A stretch of 64,000 nt of DNA from Fragum whitleyi. Its lineage: Eukaryota; Mollusca; Bivalvia; Cardiida; Cardiidae. Positions within the stretch are counted from its first letter, which is position 1; the number at the start of each line of letters is the position of its first letter. Location: contig OX411556.1 in NCBI GenBank assembly GCA_948146395.1, forward strand, positions 28,195,653 through 28,259,652, read 5' to 3'. The translations under genes and the position numbers were made by a program. This document shows, in pieces, positions 12,301 through 24,300 of the stretch. Under the pieces are notes generated by a model that saw nothing but the letters and a program-made list of their open reading frames with translations, did no database searches and had not been told where the DNA came from.

Positions 12301-15300
12301 GTCCACTAGATGATGCTACATACCAAACAAGAAAGCTGTCTGCCTTCTGTTTTCAGAGGAGAAGATTTTTAAAGATTTTCACTCTTTGATTCTATTTAAA
12401 AAGGGTTGTACCCGCATGGAGCCCAAATATGACCCCAGGGTCTTGATATGAATAAACTTGGGTGAGCTCCACTAGATGATGCTACATACCAAGTATGAAA
12501 GCTGTCTGCCTCCTGGTTTCAGAGAAGAAGATTTCTAAAGATTTTCCTATTTTCACCCTTTTTGTTAAGGGTAAAGGGAAAGTTAAGGGTGGATTTCATT
12601 CATTTGAACAACTTTGGTAGAGCTTGACCCAAGGGATATCCCTGCCAAGTTTCATCAAGGTTGGCCTACCGGTATAGGAGGAGAAGATGTTTAAAGAAAT
12701 TGTGGACGACGAGTCAACCGACTGACATTGCATGATCACAATAGCTCACCTTGAGCACTTTGTGCTCAGGTGAGCTAAAAAGTGGACACTAAGAAGCTGT
12801 TTCATCTTTTAAAACTGCATTAACAAAACATGATGATGTCCTGTCCCCAACATTCCCTGAGAAACAAGCATTACAAAGATTAATGCAGGGAAAAGAAGCA
12901 AACTTTTCTCCCAAACCAATGTATCATGCCATTTTGGAACCAAGGTTGAACTGCTCATAAAATTCAACTCACTTTAAATTTGAGCCTGTGTGTGACATTT
13001 CCAACAATTTGAGATGTTCATGAGGTGCAAACACTGAGTAGTGTAGACAGCCACAAACTGTAAATATAGAGTCACCTGATGGTCTACAGACACTTTGAGA
13101 CCTTATCCATCTACAAAACGTATAGTGAAGACTCTGGTCAGACTGTTCAGATGCACAGGCTAGTCAGTCTTTGCACATATTTGAAAATTGTTGGAAATCT
13201 CTTGCACAGACTCATTTATGTTTGATAAATTTATAAATAGACCGCAATAGACAAGATATTGTTTATAACAAGAGGACCATGATGCTCCTATATCGCTCAC
13301 CTGAGTAAGTCAACTCATAACTTGTCAACAATGTTATAAATACCAGAAATTGTCTGATGTACATTTAGGGAGGATTTACGAGAAACAGACTTTAATTTCC
13401 TACTACTGCAATTTGATTTTCTTTTTAATTGCAAACAAAGTTATTGATGGAATTGAATTCAAGTTTAGTAGACCTAAACCTTAAGAATATCCCTGCCATG
13501 TTTAAAATATGCTGAATAGTTAAGGCATAGATTAACCTTCTCTGATATTTTTGGCAATATTTTGACATTTCCAATACCATGGAAACCAGAGATTTTGATT
13601 GAATAAAATTATTTTACAATTTTGGTAGAGCTTCACCCAAAGAACATCCCTACCAAGTTTCAGCTTAATTGGCCCAGTGGTTTAGGAAGAGAAGATTTTC
13701 AGCAATTTTAATCCATTTTTCAGCCTTTCTATTCCCATGCAAACCATAGTTTTTTATAAAATTAAATTCTTTCAACAACTTTTGAAGAACTTCACCGAAG
13801 AAACATCCCTGCCAAGTTTCAGCTTGATTGGCCTAGTGGTTTAGGAGGAGAAGAAGTTTTTTCTAAGATTTTCGGCTATTTTCGGCCATTTTTCAACCTT
13901 TCCGTAACTATGGAAACCAGAGTTTTTGATGAAATTGAATTCATTTAACAACTTTTGAAGATTTTCACCCAAGAAACATCCCTGCCAAGTTTCAGCTTGA
14001 TTGGCCTAGTGGTTTAGGAGAAGAAGAAGTTTTTTCTAAGATTTTCGGCCATTTTTCAACCTTTCCGTAACTATGGAAAATAGAGTTTTTGATGAAATTG
14101 AATTCTTTTAACAACTTTTGAAGATTTTCACCCAAGAAACATCTCTGCCAAGTTTCAGCTTGATTAGCCAAGTAGTTTAGGAAAAGAAGAGTTTTTCCAA
14201 GATTTTCGGCCATTTTCCAACCTTTCCGTTACCATGGAAACCAGAGTTTTTGATGAAATTGAATTCTTTTAACAATTTTTGAAGAAATTTACCCAAGGAA
14301 TATCTCTGCCAAGTTTCAGCTTTATTGGACAAGTGGTTTAGGAGGAGAAGAAGTTTTTTTCTAAGATTTTTGGCAATTTTTCAACCTTTCCGTAACCATG
14401 GAAACCATAGTTTTTGATGAAATTGAATTCTTTTAACAGCTTTTGAAGATCTTTACCCAAGGAATATCTCTGCCAAGTTTCAGCTTTATTGGACAAGTGG
14501 TTTAGGAGGAGAAGAAGTTTTTCTTAGATTTTCGGCCATTTTTCAACCTTTCCGTAAACATGGAAACCAGAGTTTTTGATGAAATTGAATTCTTTAAACA
14601 AATTTGAAAGGTCTTGACCCAAGGCATATCTCTGCCAAGTTTCAGCTTGATTGGCCTAGTCGTTCAGGAGAAGAAGTATTTTTCTAAGATTTTCGGCCAT
14701 TTTTCAGCCTTTCCGTTACTATGGAAACCAGAGAGTTTTTGATGAAATTTAATTTTTCTAACAACTTTTGAAGAGCTTCACCTAAGATACATCTCTGCCA
14801 AGTTTCAGCTTGATTGGCATAGTGGTTTAGGAGAAGAATTTTTTCTTAGATTTTCAGCCTTTCTATTACCATGGCAACCAGAGTTATTTATAGAATTAAA
14901 TTCTTTTAACAACTTTTGAAGCGCTTTACCCAAGGAACATCCCTGCCAAGTTTCAGCTTGATTAGCCCAGTGGTTTAGGAGAAGATGTTTAAAGAAATAG
15001 TCGAAAGACGGACAGACAGACGGTGAGTGATCACAATAGCTCACCTTGAGCTCTTTGTGCTCAGGTGAGCTAACAAGTTTTCAAAGAAGGTCATTATAAA
15101 GCTTTTGGTTTTATTGTTTATAACAATGTATCAAGGAAAGTTAAATTGTAAAGTTTTATGTTTTCATGCAATTATATCCCTACTTTCAATTAATATTGTA
15201 AGAACTGGCATAAGATTTAGGTCTTTTGATTTCAAAGATTCAGAGATTCTTAACGAGAATACCTTCAAACATGTTTCTTTTCTAATGCCATTGTGATTTA

Positions 15301-18300
15301 ATGCTTGAGAAAGTTCACTAGAAACCTCCTTATCATGTGACAAAATCTTACACAGGCACAAAATCATAGATGCAGAATACAAGCTTTTGTTGATGAAATT
15401 TTAAAAATCTTCACCTTTTATTGAAGAAAATATTGTTGACAATTAAGTCCTTTCTAACAATAATTTGCAAAGCTTTTTTTATTCAGGGGTGTCAAGGGTG
15501 GAATTGTGTGCAGGGGTCATTGAAACACTAGTGTAGAAATGGGTTGAATTTATTGAAATCAGTTTAACGCTGCTTTCAACATCATTTCAGTTACATCGCA
15601 GCGGCTTGAGCACCTAACAATGGATTCCTGGTATTTCTCTCTTCAGTACAAACATCACATCCTTTCCTAGCCTCCAGCTGCTATCTCACATAGGTCTATG
15701 AATATCAATCCATTGGTGAGAGACAAATAGTTGGAAAGAATGAGTTGTGGGGGATCAAACCTAGGACCCGAAATGGGTTGAAATCAAAGCAATACCTACC
15801 TGCAGATTGGGTGTTGGATGACTGCGGTATGACCTGCCAGTCCATGGCAAATGTGAAATCCCAGCCCTCAATCTTGGTACGGTTGGCTGGTCCTATCAAT
15901 GGAATGGAATCAATATCATTTTGATGGCTCGGCACGAAACAGTTGTAACTATCTATATGTTTATAAGCAGCTACAACTGTTTCACTCCGAGAAATGGATT
16001 TGTGACAGAAAAAAAACAGCCTTCAATTACATATGATTAAATTCCAATTGTGTTCTCTAAGATTCATACATTTCTGATTTGGTGCTAAATTGATTTCATT
16101 ACTCTATGAAATTAAATTTGAGTACAAAGCTTTTTTGTTAGCTTCCCTGGAAGGTATTTCCATTAAAATTCTATGACTTTATGGATAAATCTTAATATTT
16201 TTTACCAGGATATTAAATAATAAGACACGAAAAAGTATGTGTTAATTTCATGGAGGTATAAAACAGAAAGAGATAATCACAATTCTTTACAAATCAATAC
16301 AGGATAGAGTAACTAATGTATACTAAGCAGGGATTATTCTGGCTCAGAATAGCATGTGCAAAAAATATCTCATTTAGCAGAATCTAATCAAAATTAAGAT
16401 TTTTTCTGTGATAAAATTTACAAATAGATGGCTCAAGACAAAACATTTTTAACTGCCTACATAATGATAGGCAGTTACAACTGTTTTTGGCTGACTCAAC
16501 CAAATTCTTCACTAAATTAAATTTTGCTTTGAGATTTTTCTCTCATTAAGCCAGTTTCCCATGAGATTTTTTGGTAGAACAAGAGGCCCAAGAGGGCCTG
16601 TATCGCTCCACTGGCTTTAAAATCTTTAGACTTTTATTAAATAAAGCTTACTTTAAATGAATACATTTAGACTTTTATTAAATAAAGCTTACTTTAAATG
16701 AATACATTAACACTCCGAAGTCTCCTAAAACTTATTTAATAATGATTAACTGGTTCTGGTCCATATTGCACCAAAATACTCAATCACAATGAACCTGCAA
16801 CCCTTTACCTTTAAGGTTCAGAAGATGTAGTTCAAATATTTTGGGCTCAAAATAGGCCCCGCCTGCCACACCCATATTTATGGACCAATCAATATTTCTT
16901 GAACAATTTAATTAAATAGTCACCCAAGAAACATTCTGATAAAGTTTCATTGAAATTGGCTGAGTGGTTCCGGAGGAGATATTGTTCAAAGATTTTGGCC
17001 TCAAAATAAGCCCCGCCCTGCCACACCAAAATTTATGGACCAATCAAAATTAAGCAAATAATTTTTGAAAAGAGACACTCAAGGAACATTCTGGTAAAGT
17101 TTCAATGAAATCAGCCAAGTGGTTCAGGAGTAAATGTCATTCAAAAATTTCGGGCTCAAAATAGGCCCCGCCCTGCCACGCCCATATTTAAAGACCAATC
17201 AAAATTTCTTGAACAATTTAATTAAAGGGTCACTCAAGGAACATTCTGTCAAAGTTTCATTGAAATCGACCAAGTGGTTCAGGAGGAATTGTCGTTCAAA
17301 GATTTCAGGCTCAAAATAAGCCCTGCCCTGCCATGCCCATATTTATGGGCCAATCAAAATTTCTTGAACAATTTAAGTAAAGGGTCACCCAAGGAACATC
17401 CATGCCAAGTTTCATTGAAATCGGCCCAATGGTTTGGGAGGAGAAGATTTTTAAAGATTTCAAAGTGAAAAAATGCCACGCCCTTCCACGCCCATATTTG
17501 GGGGCCAATCAAAATTCTTTGAACAATTTAAGAAGAGGGCCACCCAAGGATAATTTCTACCAAGTTTGGTTAATAACCGCCCATTGGTTTGGAAGGAGAA
17601 GATGTTTAAAGAAAAAGTTTACACACGGGCTTAACATAAATCCCCTTACATCAACCAAACAACAACAGATTTAGAACTGTACATATAATTTCCTGGGTTC
17701 AGTGAGCTGAAACAATTATTCAGGAATAATTATAAAGACAGTATGACAAATTGGAACTCATGATCTTTCATAATGATAACCAAGGTTTATTACTGAAATA
17801 TTAAGGCAACCTCGATTAAATCTGTTACAGTTGATGACTTCTGAAACTACTTAAAGAAATCACTGCTAAAGTCACCTGAAACTTGCTTCCCATTGCAATG
17901 CGTTTGTTACAATGAGGAGAAGGAAGGTTTTATTTCATTACAAAACAGATTGTCCCCACAAATTGTTGAATAGGGGTGAAAAGATAACAAGTGGACCATC
18001 ATGGTCCAAAATTGCTCACCTGACCTGCACCTCAAGCAAATACTGTAAACGGGGTAATTTTGGCCGTGGTTATATTTTGGCTATATTGGCGGTCAAGCTA
18101 AGATGCGCCAAAATTAATCCGCCTCCAAAATTTGCCGTTATGAATTGAAAAATTCCGTTACTGTAAGGAAATGTTATCTTACGCGATGTAATTTTAAGGT
18201 TATATTGATTGTCTTTATTTCAAAGATATCCAGACCATTCTTATTCGAACTGGAATAAGAAAATCGGCTGACAACGTTCGTAAATTTCTAATAAAAACTG

Positions 18301-21300
18301 ATTCCAAAATTCCAGATTCAAGTTGGTTTAAACATTGAAACGAAAATCAATGAGAAAATGTGTGAAAACTGGTTCACAAACGATAACTCTACCGAGAGGT
18401 GTGAAAACAAACTATTGTTTAGTATGTAAAAACTGACACTACTCTAGAAAGTTGGCTTTCTTATACTTTCAAGGTTTTAAACGACAAAATTGAAAAATGG
18501 ATAAGACGTTTTATTTTGGCGCTTCATGTAAGATCCGCCGAAATTAATCACCGCCAATAAATAGAAACTAAAAAACCGCCAAATGTGGACACCGCCAATA
18601 TAAAGCCGTTTACAGTATAAGCTTTTATCAAATATTTGACCTAGCAACCAATTTTGAACAACACCTAAATATCATCATGATAAACATTCTGATAAATTTT
18701 GCCAATGATTATGCCAAAAATTGTGACCTCTAGAACAGAAATAATGTTTTTCTATCATTTGAAGTTGATACCTATATTTTGACTCTCCATGTCCTTGTTT
18801 TAAACATACTATAGATTTCATTCAGATAAAAAATTTACAAAGATTGACAATGATTGAGCTTAAACTATGACTTCTAGAGCAGAACTGAGATTTGACTTTT
18901 TGGCGTATTTTCGAGCCTGATTCAAAATCTTTTAAAAATGTAAAAGCATGACCATACGATCATATCTGTGGATGTTAGTTAAATTTTGTTAAATAGCTTC
19001 AATGGAAAATATTTTGCAAGAATTATTCACAAACAGAAAGTTTGACATAACCTATCAAAATAGCTCTCCCTGAGCACTTTGTTCTCATGCGAGTTGTGAA
19101 CAAATTAAGATTGTCATCAACCCCTCATAGCTACAGAAAAGGGGGGTATTTGGGATTTTAGATCAAAGTATTTCAATACTTATAGCACAAATCCTTTGTT
19201 GTTGGTACTCATTAGAATCATCTCACCGAGATGATTCAGATGAATATCCACAACATAGGGTTTCATTGAGAAATTAAGATGCCAGACTGGTTTTACCCCC
19301 TCTTATCTGTACCTCTGCTCCTTCTTATCTAGGGCTCTGCAACATTAGAATAGGGTCAAAACCTACCATGTAAGTTAGACAGAGTCTCAATAGTAGGTAG
19401 TACAGGGGGTTCCACATTCTGGAGATAGTTCAACACCAACAGAGTCAGAGCGTAGTTAGACATCTTGGTGGAGGCCTGGCTATTACCAGCAATCCCCTTG
19501 ATCTTAAATATCAAAGGCATCAAATATTCAGATCACTTATTTCCATATCACTTTTTTTATTATTATTTTAGTATCGAGTTCAAATAGCAGATGAGCAGAT
19601 TATGTTTTGTCTTGTTGCACTTGACCTATAGTACTGTATTACACTTAGAATGAAAGATGTTTAAAGAAAAAAATTCTAAAATGACTTGGTAAGAATTATC
19701 ATATGATTCTAATTTTCATTTCGAATAATCAATTAGTGAAAATGGTAATCCATACTCTGATGTTTGATCAAATACTTGATTTAATGAATCCTTATGCAAA
19801 ATTATTTCATTCAAATTTCTATGGTGATTGAGTTGTTTAGTTAACAAGTTACAATTTTTAGAATGGGTAGGTGGGTGGACAGGTAGACAGACACAGTGTA
19901 ACAATGAGATCCTCTGATTTTTCAATGCAGAAGCTTAAAAATATCCCTCAAATACTGTAGGTATAACTTCTGGCTGATCAGTGTTATTTTCTAACATATA
20001 ATAAATTATTCATCTTTTTGCGATTTTAACTGATTTTAAGTACACTGATGTTCATTAATGGTTACTTTTTTCCTACCAAGGCAAAATCTTTCCTCACTTC
20101 AAATCTTGGAAGATAAATGCCTCGAGTTGAAGGGGTCTTTTGACATCAGTTTTACTTACCTCAGCTTTGTTCAAGGAGCAGTTAAATTCTTGTTGATTTT
20201 AAAGAGCTCATATGTTTGCAGTTATTCTTCAACATGTTTTGATTAAATTATCTTACTGTTTCTATGAAACGGACAAACGACAATTTAAAGGGATCCGATT
20301 CATAGATGTTAACAATTAAACTGCTGATTTGAAAGCCTACAAATTACTTGTAAGCCTTTGAGCAGGGCCTTAAGTTATTCATGTGAAAATCCCATTTATA
20401 CAGAAATTTATATTTTATTTAAAAATGAATCATTTTACTTTTTTCTACAGTTTTGTAGCAATATGCTATGTGATATCAACAAGCTTTTCATACCAAACAG
20501 CTTAGCCTCTTGCCATTACTTGGAATAAGTATGATATAAGTACCATACATGAGTTTTATTCAGATTTCAAGAACTCGAACAACAAATGCTTATTTTAGCT
20601 TTTTAGCACATCAATTGTGAATCACAAGATCACAAAGAGAAGGTTACAACAGGATTTTCAGATAGAGAGAGTGCTTTCGTTTTCAAAATGAGATTTTTCA
20701 TCTTTAGTTGAACGAATCTTCTGTTGCACACACTCATTGGAATCATCCCATCAAGAGGATTCCAATGAGTACCCATAATGTAATGTTTGGATAAGAAATA
20801 ATAGATTTAGACTATATTCACTCCCTCTTATCTGTACAACAATTTAAAATTTTAAGACTTAAGATTAAAATCAGCAGCCTAGAAGTTAACGGCGGATAAC
20901 ATACCTTTCCCCAATATCGTATAGCGTAGACCAGTAGCCTGACTCTACTGTTCAGTACACTATACAAATACAGCAACTTCGTATTCTGAAGGGCCATTCT
21001 GTGGGGAGGAAAAAGAATACATACATGTATATATAAGTCAACCTCAAATAGCAAAGGCTATATAAAATAAAGGGTTTCATATTATTGGCCTTTGAATTCA
21101 AGGTGACTATATCATCAAAACAAACATAATATTGCATAACAGTAATAACAATATTTTCTTCCTATGAATGTGTTTTTTCCTATCTTTTTAATTTGGATCA
21201 TATTCAAAATAGACCTACTAATTAATTTCAATTAATTCATCTTGAATTTTGAATAATAATCAATAAGTAATGAATGCAAAAATGAGTGGCAATAGTAAGA

Positions 21301-24300
21301 GACACAATGATGTAGAGGAATAAATAACTGAGCATCTGCCACCTTCATAATTCTCTTAAAACTTTTTTAAAGCAAAACTCTTTTTTTTGTACAGTTTTTC
21401 AGTCATGCCAAGCAGCTAGAATTTCTCTTTTACAATTACTCCAACATCTTTTCAAATCCTTTATCTGCTAATACCATAGGTTTATGTTAATATATTGAAG
21501 AATGCAACTGTCTGAAAAGATGTTTATTACAATCAGGCAATAGTATAGATATTTAAGAGTGAAATAATGGACAATTTAAGATGTTATCAAGCTTGAACGA
21601 CCACAAATTAAATACAATTTGGTCACCCACAAACAAAATTCAATTAAGTTCTTGGTTTTTAACCCTTGTCATGCTATATATAATATATAAGGCAAATAGT
21701 GTGAGCTGAATATTTTTCTATATAATTTTAAATTATGGGTGTATTACTTTTGAGGTTCTGTGTAAAACACAGTATTTGTGAAATGTTGTAATATTATACA
21801 TCGTTGGAAAGGTATTAAGTCGAACTATATGATTATTAACCCTAGTCATGCTGATCCCGGAATATTCCGGGATACGACGTCGAGTACTGTGAGCTGGTCC
21901 CGGAATATTCCGGGTTTGGGGGTTTCCCAATAACGACAACTCCTGTATCATAAACCCTCGGCCAATCGTATTTTAACCTTCGGGAAAGCCTCTAGTGATC
22001 ACTAGGCAACCCATTAAACCTCGTTTTGATACTTTGTTAACTTGTTTTCATTGGTTATTTGGCGAAAAATTGCGACCTAATTGTACGTCATTCAAAATGG
22101 CTGACTTCCTGCGGGAGATCTTCCAGGACGAATCGTCCGACGAAGAATTTGACGGCTTTTCGTCCGATGACGAAGAAAACCATGCAGAACCCGATTTAGG
22201 GAATATCATTAATGATGATTTCATGAGAAATTGGTCGGTAGGTGACCGTAATTACGGTTTGATTTGCCCTTTACAGGTAACCCGGGATTAAGTCCGAGAA
22301 TTCGTCTGCCCGTAAATCCGACCCCCCTGGATTTCCTTGGTCTTTTTGTTACCGAGGATGATTTTTTGACAATGTCTAACGAAACAAATCGTTATGCAGC
22401 CCAATTTCTACAGTCTAATGCATTGAAACCGCATTCAAGATTCAATAAGTGGGTCGAAACTACCCCCGATGAAATGAGGGTATTTTTCGGCATGACGCTC
22501 GCTATGGGCCTTGTCGTCCAGCTTGATGTTTCTGAATATTGGACAACTAATGAGGTCAATGAAACCCCTTTCTTCAAAACACTCATGTCAAGAGATAGAT
22601 TTTGGCTGTTGATGAGTTTTTTTCATCTAGCCAACAATGAAGACATGGTGAGAAGGGGACAGCCTGGGCATGACCCCTTATTCAAGCTTGGCTCAGTTTA
22701 CAAAAACATTATTAGAAGGTTTCATCAGGTGTATATTCCTAACCAACAACTGTCACTTGATGAAGGTATGGTACCTTGGCGTGGTAATTTGTCCTTCAGA
22801 GTTTATAACCCTGACAAGCCTAAAAAATATGGCATTAAAGCTTACATGATATGTGATGCTACTAATGGTTACTGTGCCAAATTCAAACTTTATACAGGTA
22901 AGTTGCCGACCCAGCCAAGTGAATTTGGAGCTACATATGACCTTGTCATGGACATGATGAGAAATTATTTTGGTCAAGGTTACCATCTTTACATGGATAA
23001 CTATTACAGTTCTCCTAAATTATATGTAGACCTATTTGAGCTTGATGTTGGAGCCACAGGTACTTTGCGGCCAAATAGAAAAGGTGTTCCGCAAGCGTTG
23101 AAAGACAAAAAGGTAGAAAAGGGTCAAATCTGCACAATGAAAAATAGAAATTTAATTATTACTAAGTACCATGATAGAAAAGTTGTCTATTTAATGAGTA
23201 CTCTGTTAGATTCAACTTTTGTACCAACAGGTAAGGTAAATCCAAGAACTCATGAGCCAGTTCTTAGACCAAATCTAGTTGTCTCCTATGATAAATTCAT
23301 GGGTGGGGTAGATAGATCTGATCAGATGGTGTCTTATGCCACTTTCAACAACAGAACATTGAAATGGTGGAAAAGAGTGTTTTTTCATGTAGTATCCTTG
23401 TCTGTCCTGAATGCCTATGTGGTTTACAAATCTCTTGGGGGTGGTGATACACCCCTTATGCTTCAGAGAAACTTCAGGCGAAAACTTGTCCAAGAACTAG
23501 TACAGTCTGTTGCTGTAGAGGATGTACCTGGTATGTCTGTAAGAAGCCCAGGCAGGCCCTCTACTGCATCAGAGCCTTTGCTTAGGTTACAAGGCAAACA
23601 TTTTCCAGAGACAATACCTACCTCGGGAAAAAAGAAAAACATCACAAGGTCTTGTGTTGTTTGTGTTCCCGCTCAACGGGAACTTTTAGAAAGGGCAGGC
23701 GAAAAAAGAAAAAGACCTGGGCGTGAATCGTCCTATCAGTGTGACAATTGTAAAACTGCACTTTGTATTGACGTCTGCTTTAAGTTGTATCACACCCAGA
23801 AAGATTTTAAAGCAGCTTACAAAGCCCAAATAGCTGCCGAAAAGGAGAATAATTAGTTTTTTTAAATTTTGTCACACCTGGGGCAGGTAAGTTAACGAGA
23901 AAATGTCAGGTGAGTTCCCAAATGAAATGGCAATAATCAAGTTATGAACAAGTCTCATTTTTCTATATGAATCATGTGAATTCCTATCAAGTTATAGGAT
24001 TTCATGTAAAGCCTTTCTTGATAAACTTGTTTTTTACCTACCAATTTAATTAGTAGAATTTTTCTTACCTGTGCTTACCTGAGACTCGGACTTGGTCTGC
24101 TTCACTTGGAATTTGGTTATTAGGTAAATCAAAAGACAAGGTAAACAAATGTTAAGAGTTTATGTTAGTTTATTGTTTTTCAAACATAGTTACACAGTTT
24201 TGTTACATTTACCTGTTTTTACCTGTAGTTTTTCAGGTAACCAGTTATGAAAAAAAAAAAATTCTTTAATAATCATATAGTTCGACTTAATACCTTTCCA

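Noticed and set aside
11279..15044. Minus-strand open frames with LLKEFNFIKNS and PKPLGQSSETWQGC
   Set aside because: The same peptide recurs once per tandem unit of the HINE core, with stops in most units; it is a by-product of the repeat.
21995..22096. 34-codon N-terminal extension of the piggyBac transposase
   Set aside because: The frame is open but begins at GTG without an ATG; MADFLREIF is the first methionine, and the upstream part overlaps the terminal sequences.
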